64,000 nt of DNA from Anderseniella sp. (GTDB lineage: Bacteria > Pseudomonadota > Alphaproteobacteria > Rhizobiales > Aestuariivirgaceae), in contig JANQOK010000023.1 of the NCBI GenBank assembly GCA_028289645.1, positions 485,795 through 549,794 on the forward strand, given 5' to 3'. Below the pieces are notes generated by a model. That model saw only the letters and a program-made list of their open reading frames with translations, was not told the origin of the DNA and did no database searches. Shown here piece by piece: positions 36,215 to 44,813 of this stretch. The translations under genes and the position numbers were made by a program. Numbering within the stretch: the stretch's first letter is position 1; each line of letters begins with the position of its first letter.

Positions 36215-36967
36215 CTATTCTATCTCCCACACGATGTTGACCTGCATTTGCACTGACCGCTGACCCTGCGCGATGGGCACAGCGTCGGCTGCGGCGGACT
36301 CCAATGCAGCGCGGCGATATGCCGGCTGCGGCGGGCGATGCCCGCCGGCTTCGGATATGGACAGGATCTTGCCGAGAGACACACCGGCAGCATCAGCATA
36401 AAGTTCGGCGCGGTCCCTGGCTTCGGCCACGGCGAGCTTGCGCGCTTCGTTGCGCAATGGGCCAGGTTCGGCGATGGAAAAGCTCAGGCCGTTCATCTGA
36501 TTGACACCTGATGACACAACTGCATCGAGAACAGGGCCAAGCTGGTCCAGGTCGCGTGCGATCACCGTGACCTGATTGGTGACCGTGTAGCCGGTGATGC
36601 GCGGCGGCTCCTGGTCGCCGCTGCTGGAGCGCTTGGCATACTTGTATTTCGGCTGCACGGAAAAATTCGAGGTCTGAATGTCCTTTTTGGCAACACCTGC
36701 AGCCTCAATTGTCTGCAGCACCTCTGCCATGGTTTCATTGTTCAGCGTCAGGGCCTCGCGGGCGGTCTTGGCTTCCGATACGACGCCGGCGGAAATGACC
36801 GCGATGTCAGGGGGCGATTTCACCTCGCCCTGGCCGGTCAGCGACAATGTGCGCTGCGGCGCCTGCGGCGTGGACTGGGCAAATGCAGGGGTGGCCAGCA
36901 ATGCAGCGGCAGTAACAGCGCTGGCAATGGCGAGGCCTGCAGGTCGTGGCATGAATTGACTGAACAT
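36215..36967 (-). CDS. SIMPL-domain (DUF541) exported protein, BP26-like
   Basis: A 250-residue periplasmic protein with a signal peptide (AIASAVTAAALLATPAFA) and SIMPL domain: LSLTGQGEVKSPPDIAVISA, KYKYAKRSSSG and ARKLAVAEARDRAELYADAA. Brucella BP26/Omp28 is the best-known alphaproteobacterial member and forms ring-like oligomers; E. coli YggE limits oxidative stress. Function here is unknown. It is divergent from hemN. Confidence 0.9.
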   Translation of the reverse strand: MFSQFMPRPAGLAIASAVTAAALLATPAFAQSTPQAPQRTLSLTGQGEVKSPPDIAVISAGVVSEAKTAREALTLNNETMAEVLQTIEAAGVAKKDIQTSNFSVQPKYKYAKRSSSGDQEPPRITGYTVTNQVTVIARDLDQLGPVLDAVVSSGVNQMNGLSFSIAEPGPLRNEARKLAVAEARDRAELYADAAGVSLGKILSISEAGGHRPPQPAYRRAALESAAADAVPIAQGQRSVQMQVNIVWEIE

Positions 36968-37081
36968 GGGGCAGGAGCCTTTGGGAAACTGGGTTTGCGG
37001 ATGAGGCGGACATTATCTTGAAATGCGGCGAAAGTCAGGTTCGCCGTGGTCACGCCTGCGCTCAGCATGTCGCATGCGCCG

Positions 37082-37095
37082 TTGATCCAAATCAA
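37082..37095. promoter_or_regulatory. FNR/FixK box upstream of hemN
   Basis: TTGATCCAAATCAA fits the TTGAT-N4-ATCAA consensus perfectly. Its end is 52 bp before the hemN ATG, where an activator of an anaerobic or microoxic promoter would bind. Its partner site is at 39134-39147. Confidence 0.8.
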
Positions 37096-37147
37096 GGCTG
37101 ACAACCGCCTGCTCAGGTGTACTGCCTTGTCAAGGAGTGGGTGTGAC

Positions 37148-38509
37148 ATGAAAATCATCAGCGAAGCAGACATTGTCAAACGCCTGAGTGCGCCGGTGCC
37201 ACGCTACACCAGTTATCCGACGGCGCCGCACTTTCACGATGGTGTCGGCGAGGGAGAGTACCGGAACTGGCTCGCAAAACTGCCGGAAGACGACGGCTTG
37301 TCGCTGTACATCCATATCCCGTTCTGTGACCGGATGTGCTGGTTCTGCGGGTGCCATACCAAGCAGATCAACCGCTATGACCCGATCCCACCCTATCTGT
37401 CCGCCGTGCGCCAGGAGATTGCCCTGCTCAGGGATGCGATCGGTTTTGCACCATTGCTCAACAGGGTGCATCTGGGTGGCGGGTCGCCGAGCATGCTCAA
37501 GCGGGGTGACCTGGAACGCTTGCGCAGCACCATCGACAGCAATTTTCAACTGCATGACGCCACTGAAATCAGCATTGAGATCGATCCGTCTGACTTGTCG
37601 GGTGAGGAATTTGAGGCCTACAGGGCCTTCGGTATCACACGCGCCAGCATCGGTGTTCAGGATTTCGATGAACGGGTCCAGGAGGCAATCAATCGCCCTC
37701 AGACATTCATGCAGACCGCCGCCACGGTGGAAGGCCTGCGCGGTGCCGGCGTCCGGTCGCTCAACATAGATGCCCTATACGGGCTTCCGTACCAGAACGA
37801 GGAAACCGTCTCGCGGAGCATTGAGCAGGTCCGCACGCTTGACCCGGACCGGGTGGCATTGTTCGGATATGCGCATGTGCCCTGGATGAAGCCGAACCAG
37901 AAACTGATACCTGAAGCTGCGCTTCCGGATGCGCTTGAAAGAGTTCGCCAGGCCAGGGTGGCGTCGGACATCCTGCAGGATGGCGGCTATCTGCCGATTG
38001 GCATGGACCATTTTGCGCTGCCGCAGGATTCGCTGGCGATAGCCGCGTTCGAAGGCCGGTTGCGGCGCAATTTCCAGGGTTATACGGATGACCCGTGCGC
38101 TACGCTTCTGGGTGTGGGCACCTCATCAATCGGGCGTTTGCCGGCTGGTTATGTGCAGAACGAGACAGCGACCGGCAACTATGTGCGTACGGTGGCATCC
38201 GGCCGGCTGCCGGTGTCCCGCGGCATCGAACTGACGGCAGAAGACAAATTGCACGCGGACATTATTGAAAACCTCATGTGCCGGTATTCATTCAGCCTCT
38301 CAAGCTTGCGTCGCGCTCACGGCGCGCTGACCGAACAGGTCCGAACCGAAATCCAGGATGCGCTGGATGCCGACCCGCATGATCTTGCCGGTTTTGATGG
38401 TGACACATTCTGGATCCATCCCCACGGTCACGGTTTTGTACGCACCGTGGCGTCGTGGTTTGACACCAGAATGAGGCAGAAGGCCGCCCGGTACTCCATG
38501 GCTGTCTAG
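37148..38509 (+). CDS. hemN: Oxygen-independent coproporphyrinogen III oxidase
   Basis: A 453-residue radical SAM enzyme that converts coproporphyrinogen III to protoporphyrinogen IX without oxygen. It begins with the HemN fingerprint VPRYTSYPTAPHF, followed by the cluster motif IHIPFCDRMCWFCGC (CX3CX2CXC), then RVHLGGGSPSML and NIDALYGLPYQ, and ends with the HemN C-terminal domain. The ATG at 37148 is preferred. The FNR/FixK box just upstream fits expression when oxygen is low. Confidence 0.95.
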   Translation: MKIISEADIVKRLSAPVPRYTSYPTAPHFHDGVGEGEYRNWLAKLPEDDGLSLYIHIPFCDRMCWFCGCHTKQINRYDPIPPYLSAVRQEIALLRDAIGFAPLLNRVHLGGGSPSMLKRGDLERLRSTIDSNFQLHDATEISIEIDPSDLSGEEFEAYRAFGITRASIGVQDFDERVQEAINRPQTFMQTAATVEGLRGAGVRSLNIDALYGLPYQNEETVSRSIEQVRTLDPDRVALFGYAHVPWMKPNQKLIPEAALPDALERVRQARVASDILQDGGYLPIGMDHFALPQDSLAIAAFEGRLRRNFQGYTDDPCATLLGVGTSSIGRLPAGYVQNETATGNYVRTVASGRLPVSRGIELTAEDKLHADIIENLMCRYSFSLSSLRRAHGALTEQVRTEIQDALDADPHDLAGFDGDTFWIHPHGHGFVRTVASWFDTRMRQKAARYSMAV

Positions 38510-38534
38510 TGCGGGTTGCGGTGCAACGGCCGGT

Positions 38535-39071
38535 TCAGTCGATGCTGTTTTGCTCCAGGAACTCTTTCACCGAACTGGCGAGCCCGTCCCAATCCGTGAA
38601 CTCCTGCGTTTCCTCAGGCCCCAGTTCATCTCGATCCTTCAAGATGATGTGCTCCAGGATCTGCTGCTGGAAGTAGTCGTATTCCTCGCTCTTCACCGCG
38701 CCGGCTACCGCCAGACTGAGAGCGGGTGTCCATCCTGTGCGGGCTATGAAGTCCGAGATGTAATGGGCCGCGTCTGCGGTCTTTTCCTCGAACGCCGCGG
38801 CCAGGCTGACAGATATGAACATGCCCGGCTTGGCCTCCAAAGCCGCCCGGCTGGCTGTTGCGAACACTTCTATCTCGTCCTGATGCCGGTCCTGATGTAC
38901 CGAGGCTGCAACTATGAAAGCATCGAAGTCATCAGTATGGACGTCCCGGCGCTTGCGCGCCGTGTCGAGCAGTTCGACCTGATGCCCCAGTGCAACCGTC
39001 TGATCGGCTATAGTCTGGGAGATTTTTCGGGTCTGCCCCTCAGTGGTCGCATAAGCAATCAACACCCTCAT
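38535..39071 (-). CDS. Flavodoxin-domain protein, HemG-like
   Basis: A 178-residue flavodoxin-fold protein: N-terminal FMN phosphate loop MRVLIAYATTEGQTRKIS, then AFIVAASVHQDRHQDEIEVF and GMFISVSLAAAFEE. It resembles HemG, the flavodoxin-type protoporphyrinogen oxidase that feeds electrons to quinone. The neighbour hemN supplies the substrate for that step, and both are next to FNR/FixK boxes, which supports a microoxic haem role. Many alphaproteobacteria use HemJ for this step, so the catalytic assignment is inference. It is convergent with hemN and divergent from the DUF6455 gene. Confidence 0.78.
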   Translation of the reverse strand: MRVLIAYATTEGQTRKISQTIADQTVALGHQVELLDTARKRRDVHTDDFDAFIVAASVHQDRHQDEIEVFATASRAALEAKPGMFISVSLAAAFEEKTADAAHYISDFIARTGWTPALSLAVAGAVKSEEYDYFQQQILEHIILKDRDELGPEETQEFTDWDGLASSVKEFLEQNSID

Positions 39072-39133
39072 TGCTCACCTCCGGTGCTGTTTATGTCCAT
39101 AAGACATGGTTGCATTGCCCGGGAACGCTTCTG

Positions 39134-39147
39134 TTGATCGAGATCAA
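39134..39147. promoter_or_regulatory. FNR/FixK box between the flavodoxin and DUF6455 genes
   Basis: TTGATCGAGATCAA matches TTGAT-N4-ATCAA perfectly. It lies 62 bp from the flavodoxin start (39071, leftward) and 66 bp from the DUF6455 start (39214, rightward), so a dimeric activator could serve both divergent promoters. Confidence 0.8.
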
Positions 39148-39213
39148 TGTGCGTTGCATCACCTTGTGGGAGTGTGTTCACAGGGCCAGTGGATTTATGG
39201 AAAGGTGAACACC

Positions 39214-39579
39214 ATGACGTCTATTCTGAAGCGGGTTCGTCGCGCGCTGAACCAGCATCGGGACAGGCAGTTCCTGCTGGCGCTTGACGGTTCTCAGCAA
39301 TCGGATGTTGGCATATCGTCCACCGACCTGCATTCGCTGGCATCTTGTCCTTCCGATACGCGTGAGCGCATGGAAGCGATGGCCAGGGCGCACGGGCTTG
39401 CACCTGAGATGCTGGGCCGCGAGCACTGGCGGGAAGTGGACATAGCGCGCGCATGCGGTCATTGCGGTCAGCGCGGCGTGTGCCGCAAATGGCTGGCCGG
39501 CAAGCGTGGCGATCTGGCCGCGCGCGACTTCTGTCCCAACGCGCCGCAGTTTGAGGAGCTGGCCAAATCGTCAGAATGA
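39214..39579 (+). CDS. DUF6455-domain protein with four-cysteine motif
   Basis: A 121-residue cytoplasmic protein from the ATG at 39214. The N-terminal part is basic; the middle reads LHSLASCPSDTRERMEAMA; the C-terminal third has CGHCGQRGVCRKW and DFCPNAPQFEEL, giving C-x2-C-x4-C plus a further Cys about 20 residues on. DUF6455 proteins have no assigned function; the pattern could bind zinc or an Fe-S cluster. Its promoter holds a perfect FNR/FixK box, placing it in the low-oxygen regulon. Confidence 0.85.
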   Translation: MTSILKRVRRALNQHRDRQFLLALDGSQQSDVGISSTDLHSLASCPSDTRERMEAMARAHGLAPEMLGREHWREVDIARACGHCGQRGVCRKWLAGKRGDLAARDFCPNAPQFEELAKSSE

Positions 39580-39743
39580 CGCTCGCCAGCTTGTGCTGAT
39601 TTCCTGCAGTCATTGTCTATGCGGACACCGGCCATCATCTGAGTTGACCTTGTGATGCGTCAGTTCGACCGCTGGTGCAGGCCGTTTGCATTGTTATCGT
39701 TGCGCCAACTATGCGGCAATCGCCATTGAAAAGGGGCGTAACG

Positions 39744-41030
39744 ATGATCGGCAGTATCGGACATGTTTTGCCGGCGGACCATGCGGCCCGCCTGCCGCTC
39801 AACAATGAGGTTCATGCCCGTCCTCCCGAGGCGCTGCCAAGGCGGGTGCGCCTCACTTATCTGGTATTGTTCGGCGAATTGGACATGGCGCCGCTGGCTG
39901 ACCTGTGCCAGCGCTTTGGTGTTTTGCCGCCGGCGCCGGACGCCAACCATTTCAGTGCTGATCTGGGGCCGTTCCGGCTGAAATGGGAACGCCACACGGA
40001 ATTCACCCGTTACTGGTTCTTTGTGCCGGCAAAGGGCACCTCCAAACTGTTCGAGGTGACAGCCCTTGAAGCCGTGCCGCAGGATTGGCTGCAGACGCTG
40101 GCTGGCGAAGTCCTGGTTGCCAACCATCTCGAGATGCTGCCGCTGCCAAGAACCAAACCGGATGAAGACAAGCTGTCGCAAGAAAACTTTGCCGGCAACC
40201 CGATGGTGGGCGCCGAAATCGCTGGCGGCCTGGGCCGGGCGTACGCAGACTTCCGGATACATGCGGATGGATTCGGCCGCATGCTGGTTTTTGACAATGC
40301 CATGACGCCGCGCCAGCGCGGCAGAACCGTGCAGCGGCTGTTGGAAACCGACACCTACCGTGTCCTGGCCCTGCTGACCTTGCCGGTCGCCCGCGCGCTG
40401 ATGCCGGTTCTGGGTGGCTTCGAGGCCGAGCTGAGCAAGATCACCGCCACCATGAGCGCTGCTCGCGAAGCGGACGAACCGCAATTGCTCGACCGGCTGA
40501 CGCTGCTGCATGCCGATGTCGTGCGCGAACATACCGGCAGCCAGTTCCGGTTTTCCGCCGCACGTGCCTATGCCGACCTGGTTAGCTTGCGCATATCTGA
40601 GCTGCGCGAAGACCGCATTGAAGGCCTGCAGCTGTTTTCCGAATTTACCGATCGGCGGCTGTCCCCGGCCATGCGCACCTGCGAGGCGGCAGCCGCGCGC
40701 CTGTCCATCACATCTGAGCGCGTTGCCCGGGCAACACAGCTGCTGTCGACCCGGGTCGGCATTAGCCGCGAAAAGCAAAACCAGGCGCTGCTGGAAAGCA
40801 TGGACAATCGCGCCAAGCTGCAATTGCGGCTGCAGGAGACGGTCGAAGGCCTGTCGATCGCTGCGATCACCTACTATATCGTCGGCCTGGTGGGATATGC
40901 CGCCAAGGGTGCCAAATCGCTGGGTGTGCTGCCGTTGTCACCGGACCTGGTGACTGCCCTGGCCATTCCGGTTGTGCTGGTGCTGGTGGCGCTGGGGGTG
41001 CGCCGGGTGCGAAAGTCCATCGCCGGCTGA
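39744..41030 (+). CDS. DUF3422-family membrane-anchored protein
   Basis: A 428-residue protein; ATG at 39744 is preceded by AAAGGGGCGTAACG. It opens with the family motif LPLNNEVHARPPEALP, has a long largely soluble helical domain, and ends with two hydrophobic segments (GLSIAAITYYIVGLVGYAAK and LVTALAIPVVLVLVALGV) with a cytoplasmic basic tail. No function is established for the family. It is the last housekeeping-type gene before the tRNA and island. Confidence 0.88.
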   Translation: MIGSIGHVLPADHAARLPLNNEVHARPPEALPRRVRLTYLVLFGELDMAPLADLCQRFGVLPPAPDANHFSADLGPFRLKWERHTEFTRYWFFVPAKGTSKLFEVTALEAVPQDWLQTLAGEVLVANHLEMLPLPRTKPDEDKLSQENFAGNPMVGAEIAGGLGRAYADFRIHADGFGRMLVFDNAMTPRQRGRTVQRLLETDTYRVLALLTLPVARALMPVLGGFEAELSKITATMSAAREADEPQLLDRLTLLHADVVREHTGSQFRFSAARAYADLVSLRISELREDRIEGLQLFSEFTDRRLSPAMRTCEAAAARLSITSERVARATQLLSTRVGISREKQNQALLESMDNRAKLQLRLQETVEGLSIAAITYYIVGLVGYAAKGAKSLGVLPLSPDLVTALAIPVVLVLVALGVRRVRKSIAG

Positions 41031-41169
41031 TTTTCATGGACCGGGAAGTGCTGTTTGCCTGTTGCGGTTTCTGCAGATTTCACTAATACATGCTGCGTTC
41101 GCCAAGCGAGCGATCATTCTTCCGGACAGTCCGGCCGCAACGCCGCATTCGCAAGGATGATTTTATGGT

Positions 41170-41246
41170 GGGCCTGTAGCTCAATTGGTTAGAGCCGACG
41201 GCTCATAACCGTCTGGTTGCAGGTTCGAGTCCTGCCGGGCCCACCA
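41170..41246 (+). tRNA. tRNA with CAU anticodon (Met or Ile2)
   Basis: A complete 77-nt cloverleaf: acceptor GGGCCTG / CGGGCCC with A discriminator and encoded CCA, D-arm GCTC..GAGC, anticodon arm GACGG-CTCATAA-CCGTC, and a T-arm with GGTTCGAGTC. The anticodon is CAU. The acceptor stem resembles the alphaproteobacterial tRNA-Ile(GAT) more than elongator tRNA-Met, so a lysidine-modified tRNA-Ile2 is quite possible. The accessory island begins directly after its CCA end. Confidence 0.93.
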
Positions 41247-41473
41247 CCCTTATCTGTCTCTCTCCGTGTAAGTGCAGACCTGTCAAGAATACCCCGACAT
41301 TTCGGCGGGTTAGCAGAGCCGTTGGCGGAACCTTCTGGCGGTGAGACTCGAAAGTGACGCACAAATGGCTACAAATACTCGCTGCGTCTCTATTGGCGAA
41401 TTCGACCACCAGAAGGTTGGAACGGCTTCGTCGGTAACTGGTTGCGGCAATTCCAACGTTTGGAATGGGGGAA

Positions 41474-43171
41474 CTAGTTCGGCATCCTGAGAACCCGTCG
41501 CTGTTCATTCCAACAGGCTGGTAGTTTGCCGACGCGCTTGAGCCGTTCGGCGGTGAGATCAATTGGCTGGTTGCCGGTCAGGATTGACTTGGTGATGTCG
41601 GGGGCCAAGAAGGCAAGGGGCAAGATGCGGCTAATCTCACTTGCGGGGATGTTGTCGGATTCTGCAACGGCGTCTATCGATGAAGCGTTGCCAGACGTAA
41701 TAAGGTCGCGCCATCGATGTGCATTGCGGATGGTCTGCACCAACTTGGGATCAACGGTTGGGTTTGCGATCTCATTGCTGACGATCAGCTTTGCCTCAAC
41801 TCCGCGGCGACGAAGCTGGAACGGCAAGGTCAAAGTGACTTGGTCTGAGGGCCGGTTGGTTGGAATTGGGCCTGATTTATTCAACAAGATGGAGCTCAAA
41901 GAAGTTGGGCAGATGGTTATCGTCATCTGTCCGGGCCTGATATCAATCCGCGTGATGGCCACTCTTATGAGTGTTCGAATGTCTTCATTTGCATGATGGT
42001 CGGTCTGGTTTTGCAGGCGTTTTGTCGTTGCCAAGGCTTGATCAAGCGTTGCGACATCTGCTGCATCAAGTTGAGTCAGTTCAATGAGTTGCGTGTGTTC
42101 ACTTAGGCGTTGAGTCAATCCGTTGATCACCAGTGCTTCAAGTTCAGCGGCAGGAAGACGCCACGCACCAGGATCCTTTCGCTTGTCCTGCATCAGTCGG
42201 TGCGAGATGTAGAACCGGTATCGCTTTCCATGATTGTTAGCGTGGGTTGGCGAAAGGCGATCCCCTGTCTCGTCATACAAAAGGCCGGCCAACAGGCTAG
42301 GATGTTTTGCATTAATACCTGAGGATCGCACAGTCCTGTTTACTACCAGGAGAGCCTGAACATCAGCCCATACTTTTGGATAAATGATCGCCTTATGTTT
42401 CCCCTCATATGCTTCGCCTTTATGTGGCATCCTGCCAATGTAGATCGGGTTTGACAGAAGCAGATACAGCGCACCGCGGGAGATCGGATTGCCACCGACG
42501 GTGCGACCGCACTTGTATGTCCTGATCTTGCTGATAACACCACGATGGTCCAGTTGGGTCTTCAGGTCCCGGACGCTTTTGCACTCGAGATAGAGGCGAT
42601 AAATCAACCTGACAGTCTCGGCCTCTTGCTCATTGATAATGAGCTTGCGATCCAGCACATCGTAGCCGAGTGGGGCAGGGCCACCCATCCATATTCCTTT
42701 CTTCTTGGATGCCGTGATCTTGTCCCGAATACGTTCGGCTGTAACTTCGCGTTCGAACTGAGCGAAGGACAAAAGCACATTTAGAGTGAGGCGGCCCATC
42801 GACGTGGTCGTGTTGAACTGCTGTGTAACAGACACGAATGAGACCTCGTGCTTGTCGAACAGTTCGACCATACGTGCGAAGTCCATCAAAGCGCGGGTAA
42901 GCCGGTCGATCTTATAGACCACGACAATGTCGATCTTTCCGTCGGCAATGTCGTCAAGCAAATCACGAAGCGCAGGCCGTTCCATCGTGGCGCCGGAGAT
43001 GCCGCCGTCATCATAGTGTCGAGGAACAAGCTGCCAACCCAATCCACCTTGAGACAGGATATACGCTTCACAAGCTTCACGCTGCGCATCAAGTGAGTTG
43101 AAGTCTTGTTCCAGGCCATCCTCGGTGGACTTACGTGTGTAAACGGCACAACGACAATGCTTCTTGTTCAT
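41474..43171 (-). CDS. Large serine recombinase
   Basis: A 565-residue site-specific recombinase. The N-terminal resolvase domain (about 1-155) has CAVYTRKSTEDGLEQDFNS with the nucleophilic Ser in YTRKS, DGGISGATMERPAL and YKIDRLTRALMDF. A Recombinase domain follows (about 165-300: GYDVLDRKLIINEQEA, GGNPISRGALYLLLSNPIYIGR), then a zinc-ribbon/coiled-coil part and a variable C-terminus. It overlaps the DUF2924 gene upstream by ATGA, so it is the third member of a coupled operon. It is the likely integrase/excisionase of the island. Confidence 0.93.
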   Translation of the reverse strand: MNKKHCRCAVYTRKSTEDGLEQDFNSLDAQREACEAYILSQGGLGWQLVPRHYDDGGISGATMERPALRDLLDDIADGKIDIVVVYKIDRLTRALMDFARMVELFDKHEVSFVSVTQQFNTTTSMGRLTLNVLLSFAQFEREVTAERIRDKITASKKKGIWMGGPAPLGYDVLDRKLIINEQEAETVRLIYRLYLECKSVRDLKTQLDHRGVISKIRTYKCGRTVGGNPISRGALYLLLSNPIYIGRMPHKGEAYEGKHKAIIYPKVWADVQALLVVNRTVRSSGINAKHPSLLAGLLYDETGDRLSPTHANNHGKRYRFYISHRLMQDKRKDPGAWRLPAAELEALVINGLTQRLSEHTQLIELTQLDAADVATLDQALATTKRLQNQTDHHANEDIRTLIRVAITRIDIRPGQMTITICPTSLSSILLNKSGPIPTNRPSDQVTLTLPFQLRRRGVEAKLIVSNEIANPTVDPKLVQTIRNAHRWRDLITSGNASSIDAVAESDNIPASEISRILPLAFLAPDITKSILTGNQPIDLTAERLKRVGKLPACWNEQRRVLRMPN

Positions 43172-43581
43172 AGGCCGAAGAACCTCGGGCCAGACCAGTG
43201 ACTTCCGGTGATGGCCTTGGCGATGGAACTGAGAGACCGATATGTATTGTCATTCCATCGGAAACCTTCTGCCAAAACCTCCACATGATGCGTTCGACCA
43301 TTCCATTCCCGAACTAGTCGAGTGCCAGGTTTGATGGACTGCCTTTCGAGCAATGAACCGGCGTTTTCCCGTAGTAGGCGGCGAAGCTCGCGATCCGGCC
43401 CGCCAATCTCACGACATTGCAGATGCCAGGCAGCAGATAGTTCAAGGAGTCTGCGACTAACATGTTTGGGAGGGTCGTTTGTCCAATTCTTACACCATAA
43501 ATCAAGCAATTCTGTCCGGGACATACTGGAGATGGCCAGAATGAGATTTGTTTGTTCGCCGGAGGGTGAGGGCACACTCAT
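43168..43581 (-). CDS. DUF2924-family protein
   Basis: A 137-residue protein of DUF2924, a family nearly always found next to large serine recombinases in alphaproteobacterial mobile DNA. Features are MSRTELLDLWCKNWTNDPPK, SRRLLELSAAWHLQ, GTRLVREWNGRTHHVEVLAE and a C-terminal SIAKAITGSHWSGPRFFGL, which reads like a small nucleic-acid-binding fold. A role as recombination directionality or accessory factor is suggested by constant linkage, not shown. It overlaps the recombinase gene and the DUF3489 gene by ATGA on both sides. Confidence 0.88.
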   Translation of the reverse strand: MSVPSPSGEQTNLILAISSMSRTELLDLWCKNWTNDPPKHVSRRLLELSAAWHLQCREIGGPDRELRRLLRENAGSLLERQSIKPGTRLVREWNGRTHHVEVLAEGFRWNDNTYRSLSSIAKAITGSHWSGPRFFGL

Positions 43582-43868
43582 GACCGTGGTTCCGGTTTCA
43601 CTAGGTGATAACGACTGACGCCTTTGGCATCTTTTCGCCTGGAGATCTCATGGCCCAGCTTTTTGCGCACCGTTCCTGACAGAAAGCCTCGAACAGTGTG
43701 TGCTTGCCAGTTCGTTAACTTGCACAGCTCGTCCACGCTGGCACCGGCCTTGCGGCTCAGTGAACGCAAGACAAGGTCGGTCTTGCTGGCAGGTGACTTG
43801 GTAGGTACAGACTTTTTTGTCTTATGTGTCGGCGTTTGATCGATAGCGGTTTCGTTTTGAGTGCTCAT
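43578..43868 (-). CDS. DUF3489-family protein
   Basis: A 96-residue protein from the ATG at 43868 (AGAGG upstream). After a Lys/Thr/Pro-rich tail (about 1-30) comes a winged-helix-like domain: LVLRSLSRKAGASVDELCKL, NWQAHTVRGFLSGTVRKKLG and GVSRYHLV, the DUF3489 signature. It is probably DNA-binding. It is the first gene of the DUF3489-DUF2924-recombinase operon, so it may control or assist recombination. The frame is open to 43928 but the extension is not supported. Confidence 0.88.
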   Translation of the reverse strand: MSTQNETAIDQTPTHKTKKSVPTKSPASKTDLVLRSLSRKAGASVDELCKLTNWQAHTVRGFLSGTVRKKLGHEISRRKDAKGVSRYHLVKPEPRS

Positions 43869-44269
43869 AACAACCTCTTGGTATGCGGCATCGACCAATC
43901 CGATGCCCGTACTGTCAGAAGCCCGCACAGGGGCAGGTGGCAGAGGTGTTTGACCTGGATTCTCTCACCGGCCGTTTTGTCATCTGCATGGATGCTTCCT
44001 ATGACTAGGAAGTCCAGTCAATTGTGTGCGCTGTGCCAAATGGCTAAGAAGGGCGGGAAGCCGACATTTGCGGCAGTGCGAAAGGGTTAGCTGCATTGGG
44101 CGGAAAGCGGTCGTTCCCTGCACATGCGACATGGTGAAGGGCCAAGCCGTCAGCCGACATTCGAGAGACTGAAAAGCCGAGCTTCAATCCCAACCGGCGC
44201 AAGCCCGCTCCGAGCCCAAAGTGGACACCTGATTTGCAGCCGGCTTTGATACATGACTAGATATCAGAC
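43869..44269. other. Island spacer with no recognised gene
   Basis: A 401-bp stretch between DUF3489 and the CPCC gene. Short open frames are present, but none has a ribosome-binding site or similarity I can recognise. The upstream part must hold the leftward promoter of the DUF3489 operon. A short palindrome (CTTCCTATGACTAGGAAG, 43992-44009) is visible. Confidence 0.4.
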
Positions 44270-44608
44270 ATGATTGATCCGTTGTCCGTAAATGTCACCA
44301 ACTTAGAAGGGGCTTTGCTTTGCCCTGTCTGCGGGTTTCCGGGCTATTCAACCGAACCTGCATATTCACGAAACGGTGGAGAGATCGGAAAGGCGATTTG
44401 TCCCTGTTGTCTTTGGGAACCTGGGTTTGATGACTGTCCGGCTGCTTCGGCACAGGCAAAAGATGACCTGTTTGCATCCATACTGGACTATCGTCGTCGT
44501 TGGTCGGCAACCAAAGAGTGGCGGGGTCATCGACACTTGCTACCCAAGGGATTCGATGGACTTGCACAACTCAATCAACTGTTCAAAATTGCGCCGCACC
44601 TGAAGTAG
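44270..44608 (+). CDS. CPCC-type cysteine-rich protein
   Basis: A 112-residue protein with two paired cysteine motifs: LLCPVCGFPGYST and ICPCCLWEPGFDD, the cysteine-rich CPCC domain (about 15-60), probably a zinc ribbon. The C-terminal part is Trp/His-rich (RRRWSATKEWRGHRHLLP). Such proteins occur as cargo or immunity-like genes in bacterial accessory regions; the function is unknown. The ribosome-binding site before 44270 is weak. Confidence 0.72.
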   Translation: MIDPLSVNVTNLEGALLCPVCGFPGYSTEPAYSRNGGEIGKAICPCCLWEPGFDDCPAASAQAKDDLFASILDYRRRWSATKEWRGHRHLLPKGFDGLAQLNQLFKIAPHLK

Positions 44609-44813
44609 CACCCTGTTGACTTGAGCGTCCGCATTGCTGTCATTGCCTCACGGGAAATGATGCACAGTGAGTGAATGCCGGTTTAGGGGAAGCTGCAGTG
44701 CAATATGACTGGAGCTCGCGAACGGCAGCTATGGGCCGAAAGTGTATGTGGGAATCCTAGGCCTTCGCCCGAACACTCAGGTTTTCGCCAGTGTACTCAA
44801 GCAAAAGGGCATC

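Noticed and set aside
39660..40823. 387-codon minus-strand frame
   Set aside because: Antisense to the DUF3422 gene, rich in Gln and Arg; the plus strand carries clear family motifs.
41203..41562. Minus-strand open frame of 119 codons next to the tRNA
   Set aside because: Its end is an antisense translation of the tRNA (the familiar VGPAGLEPATRRL artefact) and it overlaps the recombinase 3' end.
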